Shown piece after piece: positions 1 to 6,984 of a DNA stretch of 64,000 nt. How positions within the stretch are numbered: the first letter of the stretch is position 1; every line of letters starts with the position of its first letter. The DNA lies in contig JAHZHI010000055.1 of the NCBI GenBank assembly GCA_019420345.1, positions 1-64,000 on the forward strand, read 5' to 3'. The notes under the pieces are model-generated. The model saw only the letters and a program-made list of their open reading frames with translations. It did no database searches and was not told the DNA's origin. Made by a program: the position numbers and the translations under genes. The DNA is from Peptococcaceae bacterium. Lineage in GTDB: Bacteria; Bacillota; Peptococcia; Peptococcales; Peptococcaceae.

Positions 1-14
1 AGGCTTAAGACGAG

Positions 15-42
15 AAAAAGGCCACCTTGCGGTGACCTTTTT
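15..42. terminator. bidirectional hairpin terminator
   Basis: A 12-bp stem with one mismatch (15-26 with 31-42), TTGC loop, A-run on the left and T-run on the right, so it can act on either strand. It most likely ends a gene left of the window. Confidence 0.6.
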
Positions 43-52
43 CGACAAGCTG

Positions 53-80
53 AAACGTTTCCACAATTGTGGAAACGTTT
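53..80. promoter_or_regulatory. 28-bp perfect palindrome, probable operator
   Basis: Every base from 53 to 80 pairs with its mirror about the 66/67 axis. The core is TTTCCACAATTGTGGAAA with AAACG/CGTTT arms. It lies just upstream of a possible -10 (TATACT, 114-119) for the DUF1275 gene. No T-run follows, so it fits a dimeric repressor or activator site better than a terminator. The regulator is unknown. Confidence 0.6.
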
Positions 81-90
81 TCGTTCAGCG

Positions 91-119
91 TGGAAATCCT
101 CACCAATCTTTGCTATACT
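91..119 (+). promoter_or_regulatory. possible promoter of the DUF1275 gene
   Basis: TGGAAA (91-96), 17-bp spacer, TATACT (114-119). The -35 is weak (4 of 6 consensus bases) and adjoins the palindrome at 53-80, which suits an activator-dependent or repressible promoter. Confidence 0.4.
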
Positions 120-184
120 ATATAACCGGTGTCGCTTTTTCAGACGGCGGCACGATGAATTCGTACAAAGAAGGTGCAAGACAA

Positions 185-895
185 ATGGCTTTCCATTTGA
201 AACAATTTCTTCAAGGCCCCACGGGGCAAATGTCTGAGTCGTTTATCACTGCCAGTTTTCTTTCATTATCGGGCGGCTTGCAGGATGCTTACACGTACAT
301 TTCCCGCGGCCAGGTATTCGCCAATGCCCAGACCGGCAACCTCGTGCTGCTTGGGCAGACGCTCTGCGAGCGCCACTGGTTTGCAGCGCTGCATTATGCT
401 GTGCCGCTGCTGTTTTTTGCGCTGGGTGTCGCAGTCGCCGAGCTGATCCGTGAAGCGTATCAGCAGGCGCAGCGTCTGCATTGGCGGCAGATGGTGCTGG
501 TGCTGGAGATCGTCATTCTCCTGGTGGTCGGCTTGCTGCCAAACACGTGGAATCTGATCGCCAACGCCATGGTTTCTTTCGCCTGTGCCATGCAGGTGCA
601 AACGTTTCGCAAGGTTCACGGCTGCTCTTTTGCAAGCACCATGTGCATCGGCAACATTCGCAGCGGCATGGAAGCCCTCGTCAAATATCATCAGAACCGC
701 AGCACCGATACCTTGCACAAAGCCGCCTATTATTGGGGCATTATCCTTTTCTTCACTCTTGGTGCTGTGCTTGGCGCGCTGCTTCTGCCAAAGCTCACCA
801 TGCACACGATTTGGGTTTCCTGCTTCCTTCTCTTTATCAGCTTTTCGCTCATGTTCATCAGAATGGAGATCGAGCAGGACGATACCCTTCTCTAA
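185..895 (+). CDS. DUF1275 (YoaK-type) membrane protein
   Basis: Predicted 236-residue integral membrane protein with about six hydrophobic segments. The N-terminal half carries the family-typical stretch with GGLQDAYTYI and NAQTGNLVLLG, and a later segment has RSGMEAL. The family is widespread and its substrate unknown. I chose the ATG at 185 because AAGAAGGTG ends 8 bases upstream and the length then matches the family. Earlier in-frame starts at 32 and 155 would put the coding region over the palindrome and promoter. It is monocistronic, closed by the terminator at 903-937. Confidence 0.8.
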   Translation: MAFHLKQFLQGPTGQMSESFITASFLSLSGGLQDAYTYISRGQVFANAQTGNLVLLGQTLCERHWFAALHYAVPLLFFALGVAVAELIREAYQQAQRLHWRQMVLVLEIVILLVVGLLPNTWNLIANAMVSFACAMQVQTFRKVHGCSFASTMCIGNIRSGMEALVKYHQNRSTDTLHKAAYYWGIILFFTLGAVLGALLLPKLTMHTIWVSCFLLFISFSLMFIRMEIEQDDTLL

Positions 896-902
896 AACAA
901 AA

Positions 903-937
903 AACAGACCATCTGTGCGGATGGTCTGTTTTTTTAT
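903..937 (+). terminator. rho-independent terminator of the DUF1275 gene
   Basis: Perfect 11-bp stem (903-913 with 920-930), 6-base loop, followed by a T-run. Confidence 0.85.
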
Positions 938-958
938 ATCAATGCTTGTGCAAAGCAG

Positions 959-996
959 CGCCAACAAAAAAACGCTCCCGCTATTGCGAGAGCGTG
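959..996 (-). repeat. 38-bp direct repeat, left copy; also a minus-strand terminator
   Basis: Identical over 38 bases to 2553-2590 and in the same orientation. Read on the minus strand it is a hairpin (ACGCTC/GAGCGT with an inner TCGC/GCGG stem) followed by seven T residues, so it terminates the AlbA_2-type gene at 1006-2460. The two copies bracket that gene exactly. Confidence 0.85.
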
Positions 997-1005
997 TGAG
1001 ATCAC

Positions 1006-2460
1006 TTAATTCCAATGTACCAGCCACTGGCCTTTTCTGCGGGAACCCACTCTTTCTAGCAGCCCCTTCTTTTTCAGCTGATTCATGATATAACGCACAC
1101 CATCCTCTGATAAACCCATTTTTTGGGCCAGCAACGACTGCGTCAGTTCTGGATTCTTGAGCAAAGCTGTTAAAATCATCTGCTCGTTTTTAGAGAGCTT
1201 TTTCAGCAGCTCCATGTTTTTTCCGGTAGTGTTTCCGGTAGTGTTTCCGGTAGTGTTTCCGGTAGTGGTGAACGAAACTTGTATATTCTCCGCCAACGGT
1301 ACAATAATTCTGAACACATCTCCTTCATAAAAAATTGGCTGCTGACCAGAATAAGCTTCACTATACTTAAATAGATTTCTCACGCCAGAACCCAATTGAT
1401 CGGCATAGCCAATCTGACGGAAAAAAGCAGCAATGATTGGATTTTTAGGATTGGGTTCTGGATTCTCAGGCGTCAAAACAGACGCCTGAGAAGCACGATT
1501 CGCGTTCTCCACATACATCTTCGCACGTTCGATTACAAACTTCGCCTGATAAGTGCTGGTATATTCCCGATGAATCAATGTATTAGCAATCATTTCACGC
1601 GTTATAATCTCACGCAGGCTGATACGCTGATCTCTTTCAAGATAAAATGTATCTGGCAGATGTTTTCTGCCAAAAGCCATTAAACGCTCATAGCTTTCTA
1701 TGAGATTGGTCTGAACAATTTCTCTGTCATCGTATCGTTCCATATTTACACGTCGTAACAGCGCATCGGTTGCGTATGCCGGCAGCACATCCATGATAAT
1801 ATCATCTTTGCCAAGCAACATAACAGCCGCCAAATTATAGCCCTGCACGCCAGTTACGCGATCCTGGCCATACAAACGAGCACTTCTCAACAGCTTTTCA
1901 TCATCCATTGTCTCCCAAGGATGGCCATGCCCTCCAGCATTATTCGCCGCCATCACCCGTATTTTAGGCAATAAATCCAATCGTAAATCTGCCATTGTTA
2001 TATATGGATAAATCTTGCGTTCTGTAAATATTTCCTGTTTTCGTATGTACATCTGTGCAATTTGACTCGTTGCCGTCACTTGCACGTCGGCATCGTCTAC
2101 ACGATCATAAATCACTTTTTTATAGCGATGAACCTCTGCGCTGGCAGGAATATGAACATGTATGATGGTTTTTCCATTAAATCGAACGATTTCAGGCTGT
2201 AGATATATTGTTGGCGAAAAGAGATCCGGATTACTCACACTACGGATAAAATGCTTGACCATATCCGATGCAGCATTTTCCGGAACACCCATCACTGTGC
2301 CATCGTCTAAAACGCCAAGTAATAGGTCACCGCCAAAACGATTCAAAAATGCGCAAACGCTCTCAAAAGTATCGTTTTGAATGCCCTTGCCGCAACGCTT
2401 AAATTCTACAGCAATTGTTTCGCCAATTGCAAGAATCTGCCGCAATGCCTGTTCATCCAT
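1006..2460 (-). CDS. AlbA_2/Schlafen-domain ATP-binding transcriptional regulator
   Basis: 484 residues. An N-terminal AlbA_2 (Schlafen-type) nucleic-acid-binding domain covers about 1-130, with EFKR and GGDLLLGV. A middle region up to about 390 has the GHKL-like ATP-binding part usual in these RecG-like putative helicases/regulators, with REIITREMIANTLIHREY and QLGSGVRNL. A winged helix follows at about 420-484 (LAQKMGLSEDGVRYIMNQL). The linker before the winged helix is four Thr-Thr-Gly-Asn type units. Start ATG has AGGAGG upstream. The DNA is visibly A+T-richer than its neighbours, and 38-bp repeats flank the gene, pointing to transfer. Cellular role unknown; some family members are linked to phage defence or mobile elements. 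Confidence 0.8.
   Translation of the reverse strand: MDEQALRQILAIGETIAVEFKRCGKGIQNDTFESVCAFLNRFGGDLLLGVLDDGTVMGVPENAASDMVKHFIRSVSNPDLFSPTIYLQPEIVRFNGKTIIHVHIPASAEVHRYKKVIYDRVDDADVQVTATSQIAQMYIRKQEIFTERKIYPYITMADLRLDLLPKIRVMAANNAGGHGHPWETMDDEKLLRSARLYGQDRVTGVQGYNLAAVMLLGKDDIIMDVLPAYATDALLRRVNMERYDDREIVQTNLIESYERLMAFGRKHLPDTFYLERDQRISLREIITREMIANTLIHREYTSTYQAKFVIERAKMYVENANRASQASVLTPENPEPNPKNPIIAAFFRQIGYADQLGSGVRNLFKYSEAYSGQQPIFYEGDVFRIIVPLAENIQVSFTTTGNTTGNTTGNTTGKNMELLKKLSKNEQMILTALLKNPELTQSLLAQKMGLSEDGVRYIMNQLKKKGLLERVGSRRKGQWLVHWN
1220..1267 (-). repeat. four perfect 12-bp tandem repeats inside the AlbA_2-type gene
   Basis: The unit TTTCCGGTAGTG (plus strand) occurs four times in a row at 1220, 1232, 1244 and 1256. 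It encodes the repeated TTGN linker between the ATPase part and the winged helix. Copy number can change without a frameshift. Confidence 0.9.
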
Positions 2461-2492
2461 ATCACGCGCCTCCTTATAGCATTCTTGACAAT

Positions 2493-2522
2493 ATTATAAA
2501 TGATCGCGTATTACGGATTCAA
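2493..2522 (-). promoter_or_regulatory. promoter of the AlbA_2-type gene
   Basis: On the minus strand TTGAAT (2522-2517), 18-bp spacer, TATAAT (2498-2493), 33 bases before the start codon. It lies between the two 38-bp repeats, so the cassette carries its own promoter and terminator. Confidence 0.7.
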
Positions 2523-2552
2523 CGTTAAAATCTGCCAAGGACCATCACCAGC

Positions 2553-2590
2553 CGCCAACAAAAAAACGCTCCCGCTATTGCGAGAGCGTG
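2553..2590 (-). repeat. 38-bp direct repeat, right copy; terminator of the rsmD-side operon
   Basis: Identical to 959-996. Read on the minus strand it is a hairpin plus seven T residues 34 bases after the stop codon of the coiled-coil protein gene, so this is probably the ancestral terminator of the recG-rsmD operon. Confidence 0.85.
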
Positions 2591-2624
2591 ATTGTGTGGT
2601 CAAACCTCGGAGAAGCGTGTCCGC

Positions 2625-3128
2625 TTACTCTTCGTGAACGTCGATGTCAGACGCGGCTGGTTTGTTCTGCTGCATGGCATCGAGGGATTTCTGGATATCG
2701 GCACGACCTTCCTGTACCACTTCGTAGTAAACAGTCAGCTGATTTTCGAGCTTGTCCATCAGATCGTGGGCATAAAGGAATGCACCTTCAACGATCTCAT
2801 GGGCTTGGCCTTCTGCATGCGCGATGATGTTTTCCGCTTCCGCATTGGCGCGGCGGACAACTTCGTCTTCGCTGACAAGCAGCGCAGCGTGATCTTTGGC
2901 TGCCTGGATGATTTTATCGTGTTCTTCCTGAGCAGCAGCAATGATGCGTTCTTCGTCTTTTTTGATCCACTGGGCATCCTGAATGGCTGTTGGGATGCTG
3001 TTGCGCAGCGCATCGATCAATTCATACACTTCGTTTTCATCGAGGATGATCTGATCCTTATTGAGCAGTGGCTGCTTCGCATTTTCTGCCATATAGGCCA
3101 GTTTGTCGATTAAATCCAATATTTCCAT
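2625..3128 (-). CDS. coiled-coil protein, ATP-synthase-B/DivIVA-like
   Basis: 167 residues, charged and largely helical, with a long Ala/Glu/Lys-rich segment (about 60-140) of the kind automatically named ATPase or V-type ATPase subunit H. No signal peptide or membrane segment is visible. It lies 21 bases downstream of rsmD, in the recG-rsmD operon. Function not established; a role in cell envelope or division organisation is only a guess from the coiled coil. Last gene before the hairpin terminator. Confidence 0.6.
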   Translation of the reverse strand: MEILDLIDKLAYMAENAKQPLLNKDQIILDENEVYELIDALRNSIPTAIQDAQWIKKDEERIIAAAQEEHDKIIQAAKDHAALLVSEDEVVRRANAEAENIIAHAEGQAHEIVEGAFLYAHDLMDKLENQLTVYYEVVQEGRADIQKSLDAMQQNKPAASDIDVHEE

Positions 3129-3149
3129 ATCATTTACCTCCAGCTGGGT

Positions 3150-3698
3150 TCAATTGCGCCTGAAAAAATTCAGGACCGTTTCTCCGTAGGATCTTGTTTT
3201 ATAAAGATTGAGGCCTTCTTCCTGCCAGGAAAAAGGTATAGTTTTTGAGTGTTCCGATACTAGTATACCATATTCGCTGAGCAAATGGTACTTCAAGACG
3301 GAAAAAAGGACCGCTTCATATAAATTTTTTCGATACGGTGGGTCAACAAAAATCAGATCAAAGGCGGTGCCTGTCAGCTGCGGCAAAATGCTGAGCGCAT
3401 CACCGCTGATGACGCGGGCACGGTCTTCATAGCGGCATTTCGCGATGTTCTGTCGCAGCACAGCAAGGGCTTGTGGATTTTCTTCGATAAAGACAGCTTC
3501 CCGAGCGCCGCGGCTGAGGGCTTCGAGGCCAAGAGCGCCGGTGCCGGCAAAGGCATCGAGGACGATGGTGTCACTGTCGATGTCCATTTGGATGATGTTA
3601 AAAAGCCCTTCTTTGACGCGATCGGCCGTTGGCCGGGTATTAAGACCAGGGACGGCTTCAAGTTTAGCGCCCCGGCGTTCTCCTGCGATGATTCTCAT
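3150..3698 (-). CDS. rsmD: 16S rRNA (guanine966-N2)-methyltransferase RsmD
   Basis: 182 residues, the usual length. It opens with MRIIAGERRGAKL, then RPTADRVKEGLFN, the SAM-binding DAFAGTGALGLEALSRG (about 49-65) and the catalytic DPPY motif at about 119-122. These define RsmD, which methylates G966 of 16S rRNA during 30S assembly. It starts 16 bases after the recG stop on the minus strand and is probably cotranscribed with it. Confidence 0.93.
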   Translation of the reverse strand: MRIIAGERRGAKLEAVPGLNTRPTADRVKEGLFNIIQMDIDSDTIVLDAFAGTGALGLEALSRGAREAVFIEENPQALAVLRQNIAKCRYEDRARVISGDALSILPQLTGTAFDLIFVDPPYRKNLYEAVLFSVLKYHLLSEYGILVSEHSKTIPFSWQEEGLNLYKTRSYGETVLNFFRRN

Positions 3699-3714
3699 GA
3701 GGGGTGGTCTCCTT

Positions 3715-5739
3715 TTATGGTATAATCTTGCGTTCGATGTCCTGGATCATTTCACGGGCGCCATCGGTGAGCGGCTCGCAGGCACAATCGCTGGCAATGG
3801 CCTCAGCGAGGGCAAGCTCTTTTTGATGAAAGCCCGGGCGTGCGAGGCGGAACAGCCCCTGACCGTGCTGCCGCAGGCCAAGGAGTTCACCGGGCCCACG
3901 CTGGCGCAGATCTTCTTCCGCGATGGCAAATCCGCTGGACGTGGTCGCCATGAGCTTGAGCCGAGCCTGGCTGTCTTCGGAGCGGGCATCGCTGACCAGG
4001 ATGCAGTAGCTTTTTTCGCTGCCGCGGCCAACACGGCCGCGCAGCTGATGGAGCTGGGCCAATCCGAAACGTTCCGCATTCATAATGACCATGATGGTGG
4101 CGTTAGGAATGTCCACGCCGACTTCAATAACAGTGGTAGAAACGAGGACATCGATGAGGCCGTCGCGGAACTGCTGCATGATGGCATCTTTTTCGTCGGA
4201 ACGCATGCGGCCATGAAGCAGACCGACGGTCCATTTGGTGAACACGGTGTTTTGCAGCTGTTCAGCGAGAGACATGGCGTTTTCAAGGTCGATCTTTTCG
4301 GATTCTTCGACAAGCGGGCAGACGATGAACGCCTGGCGGCCTTTTGTGAGTTCTTCTTTGATGAAGCCATACATGGCAGCAAGGCGCGGTGAGTTGATCC
4401 ACATGGTCTGGATCTTCTGGCGGTTCTTCGGCATTTCATCGATAACGGTAAGGGCGAGATCACCGTAGACGGTGAGCGCCAGAGAGCGTGGAATCGGCGT
4501 AGCCGTGGTAATGAGCAAATCGGGGTGGCTGCCTTTGCGTTCAAGGGCTTCGCGCTGGCGCACGCCAAAGCGGTGCTGCTCGTCGATGACAACAACGCTG
4601 AGGCTCTGGAACTGCACAGGATCTTCGATGAGCGCGTGGGTGCCAACGATGCACTGAATGCTGCCATCGGCGAGGCCAGCAAGAACGGCCTCTTTGTCAC
4701 GCTTCTTCATCTGCCCGGTGAGCAGCGCTACATTGACGCCAAGCGGCGTGAACGCAGCGGCAGCGCCGGCATAATGCTGGCGGGCAAGAACTTCGGTCGG
4801 TGCCATGAGTGCTGCCTGATGGCCGTTGGAAACAGCCGTGAGCATGGCATAGAACGCCACATTGGTTTTGCCGCTGCCGACGTCACCTTGGAGCAGCCGG
4901 TGCATTTGCTGCGGCGACTGCATATCCTTGAGAATGGCAGCGATGGCGCGCTGTTGGGCGCCGGTGAGTTCGTAAGGCAGCGCTGCAACGAAAGCATCTG
5001 CCAGCTGCGGCGGTTCGGTGTGGGCAATGCCGTTTTGGGAACGGCTGCGTGAAAGAGCACCCCAGAGCGTAAGCGCAAGGAATTCGTAGACGACAAGGTC
5101 GTGAAAAGCGCGCTCAGCCTCGGCCATGCTGGCCGGACGATGAATCATGCGGATGGCGTCGCGATAGCCAAGGATGCCGTGCCGCTCTGCCTGCTCAGGT
5201 GTCAGCGGTTCTGCCAGTTCGGAAAGCGCCGTCAGGGCTGCATCGCTGAGATGAAGCATATCGACTTTGCCGATGCCTTCTGTTAAACTATACACAGGAT
5301 GGACAGTCAGCAGTTTTTGCAGCTGAGCCTCATTTTTTATAAACTGATGCTCCTGCACCGACAGCTCCATGCTGTAGTTGCTGTTGACACGTCCGTACAC
5401 CAACATGCGCACATTGGGATAGAGGTATTTTTCCATTTGGTAGCGGCCAAACCAGGTGGCAACGATTTCGCCTTGCTGGCCTTCAAGCACCGCCTTCACC
5501 ACTTTAACATTGCGGCGGCTGGTACTGGAAACATCCACATGGGTCACCCGGCCAACGAACACGGCGTTGTCCCTGCCACGCCATTCGCGCACAGGCAGCA
5601 GCTGGCTCCAGTCGTCATAGCGAAACGGATACAGTTGCAGCACGTCGCGCAGGGTATGAATGCCCATCCCTTCTAATAACCGCTGTTTTTTGGGACCAAT
5701 GCCTTTCACAGTGCCTGGTCCATCGCTTAAATGTGCCAT
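3715..5739 (-). CDS. recG: ATP-dependent DNA helicase RecG
   Basis: 674 residues. An N-terminal wedge (OB-fold) domain begins with an HhH-like GIGPKKQRLLEG and PFRYDDW. The helicase core has Walker A GDVGSGKT (about 285), DEQH box VVIDEQHRFGV, TATPIPRSLALT, and in the second RecA fold TTVIEVGVDIPNA and QLRGRVGRG. RecG remodels stalled forks and branched DNA. RBS GGGGTGAG precedes the ATG. It diverges from the ppaX-like gene across only 32 bases. All catalytic motifs look intact. Confidence 0.96.
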   Translation of the reverse strand: MAHLSDGPGTVKGIGPKKQRLLEGMGIHTLRDVLQLYPFRYDDWSQLLPVREWRGRDNAVFVGRVTHVDVSSTSRRNVKVVKAVLEGQQGEIVATWFGRYQMEKYLYPNVRMLVYGRVNSNYSMELSVQEHQFIKNEAQLQKLLTVHPVYSLTEGIGKVDMLHLSDAALTALSELAEPLTPEQAERHGILGYRDAIRMIHRPASMAEAERAFHDLVVYEFLALTLWGALSRSRSQNGIAHTEPPQLADAFVAALPYELTGAQQRAIAAILKDMQSPQQMHRLLQGDVGSGKTNVAFYAMLTAVSNGHQAALMAPTEVLARQHYAGAAAAFTPLGVNVALLTGQMKKRDKEAVLAGLADGSIQCIVGTHALIEDPVQFQSLSVVVIDEQHRFGVRQREALERKGSHPDLLITTATPIPRSLALTVYGDLALTVIDEMPKNRQKIQTMWINSPRLAAMYGFIKEELTKGRQAFIVCPLVEESEKIDLENAMSLAEQLQNTVFTKWTVGLLHGRMRSDEKDAIMQQFRDGLIDVLVSTTVIEVGVDIPNATIMVIMNAERFGLAQLHQLRGRVGRGSEKSYCILVSDARSEDSQARLKLMATTSSGFAIAEEDLRQRGPGELLGLRQHGQGLFRLARPGFHQKELALAEAIASDCACEPLTDGAREMIQDIERKIIP

Positions 5740-5771
5740 AAACTCACCCCTATTCTTTTCGGAGGTATTAC

Positions 5772-6416
5772 ATGAAACAATATTCCACTTTTCTGTTTGA
5801 TTTTGACGGCACGCTGCTTGACAGCAACCATCATGTCATCCATTGCTTCCAACTGGCTTTCCAGGAGGTGCTCGGCATCGATCTGCCAGAAAAAACCATC
5901 ACAGCCACCTTTGGCATTCCCCTGGCGCAGGCGCTGGAAGATCTCAATCCAGAGCATGCAGAGGAATTGCTGCGCGTCTACCGCAAGCACTCTGATGCCA
6001 TTGGCATGAGCCTGCTCAAGGAAATCGACGGTGCCCGCACAACCCTGCAGGCCCTGCATGATGCAGGCTGCATCAACGCCATTGTCACATCGAAGAAAGA
6101 AGTGAACGCGCAGGCACAGATGGCACACATTGGCATCTCCGATCTTATCGATCTTCTTGTGGGACCGGAAAAAACCACCGCACACAAACCTGATCCAGCA
6201 CCAATTCTCTACACCATCGATGCCCTTGGTGTGGATGCCAGTGAGTGCCTGATGATTGGAGACAGCCCCAACGATATTCTATGTGGCAAAAACGCCCACG
6301 TGGATACCGCGGGCGTTCGTTTCACAGCAGTGGATCTTGACAGCCTTCTGGCGACCCAACCCACTTACATGATTTCGCATTTATCGGATTTGCTGCCGCT
6401 GGCAAAGCATCGCTGA
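5772..6416 (+). CDS. HAD-family phosphatase, PpaX/Gph-like
   Basis: 214 residues with the full HAD set: motif I DFDGTLLDS (nucleophile Asp, residues 10-18), motif II VTSKK, motif III Lys in HKPDP, and motif IV IGDSPNDI. The alpha-helical cap between I and II fits phosphoglycolate phosphatase or pyrophosphatase PpaX. The substrate cannot be decided from sequence. RBS GGAGGT sits at 5761-5766, six bases before the ATG. It is the only plus-strand gene between recG and the coaD-dnaE block, and its stop nearly abuts the coaD stop. Confidence 0.85.
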   Translation: MKQYSTFLFDFDGTLLDSNHHVIHCFQLAFQEVLGIDLPEKTITATFGIPLAQALEDLNPEHAEELLRVYRKHSDAIGMSLLKEIDGARTTLQALHDAGCINAIVTSKKEVNAQAQMAHIGISDLIDLLVGPEKTTAHKPDPAPILYTIDALGVDASECLMIGDSPNDILCGKNAHVDTAGVRFTAVDLDSLLATQPTYMISHLSDLLPLAKHR

Positions 6417-6417
6417 C

Positions 6418-6891
6418 TCAATACTTTTTGAGCAGCGCTTCATAGACAGGCGCTGGCACAAAATCCTGAATATCGCCGTGAAGGCTGGCAATATTGCGGA
6501 TCATGCTGGAACTGACCATGGAAAATTCGCCATCGGCGGTAAAAAACACGGTCTCAATCTGAGGATTCAAGTGTCGGTTGAACGATGCCATCTGCATCTC
6601 ATATTCAAAGTCAGATATCACACGCAATCCGCGCACAATGGCAACGGCGCCGCGGGATTGTGCATAATCCACCAGAAGACCGGTGAATTTTTCTGCCTCA
6701 ACATTTTCCAGATCCGCCACACTTTTCTTGACAAGCGCCACGCGCTCCTCAACGTCAAACAACGTGTTCTTGTAGGTCTCCTCGGCCACTGCGATATAAA
6801 CTTTGTCAAACAGGCCGATGGCGCGTTTGATGATGGACATGTGGCCGTTGGTGATGGGGTCGAAAGTTCCTGAGTAAACTGCAATTTTCAT
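6418..6891 (-). CDS. coaD: phosphopantetheine adenylyltransferase CoaD
   Basis: 157 residues from MKIAVYSGTFDPITNGH, which carries the nucleotidyltransferase TxGH motif near the N-terminus. The C-terminal half has VRGLRVISDFEYEMQMA and the VSSSMIR motif. It catalyses the penultimate CoA step, 4'-phosphopantetheine plus ATP. I use the ATG at 6891 because AGAGG lies just upstream; an upstream in-frame start at 6939 would add 16 residues with no family counterpart. Confidence 0.95.
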   Translation of the reverse strand: MKIAVYSGTFDPITNGHMSIIKRAIGLFDKVYIAVAEETYKNTLFDVEERVALVKKSVADLENVEAEKFTGLLVDYAQSRGAVAIVRGLRVISDFEYEMQMASFNRHLNPQIETVFFTADGEFSMVSSSMIRNIASLHGDIQDFVPAPVYEALLKKY

Positions 6892-6945
6892 GGTTTTTCC
6901 TCTTATTTTCTTTTTAAAATTGATTGCATCATTGTGCAAAATATC

Positions 6946-6977
6946 GGCTGTCTGCCATTGGCAGGCAGCTTTTTTTA
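6946..6977 (+). terminator. hairpin with plus-strand T-run between dnaE and coaD
   Basis: Stem 947-956 with 960-969 (offset 6000; one G-T pair), three-base loop, then seven T residues on the plus strand. An outer inverted repeat GGCTGTC/GACAGCC (946-952 and 979-985) could form an alternative stem. No plus-strand gene ends here, so it may stop antisense readthrough or act as an mRNA-end hairpin of dnaE on the minus strand. Confidence 0.45.
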
Positions 6978-6984
6978 TGACAGC

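Noticed and set aside
32..184. Longer N-terminus for the DUF1275 protein
   Set aside because: It would place coding sequence over the palindrome and promoter and has no ribosome-binding site; the ATG at 185 has a good one.
1220..1267. CRISPR-like repeat
   Set aside because: Units are 12 bp, contiguous without spacers and lie inside a coding frame.
1006..2460. RecG helicase paralogue (the usual automatic name)
   Set aside because: No Walker A or DExH box is present; the AlbA_2 and winged-helix layout marks a regulator-type protein.
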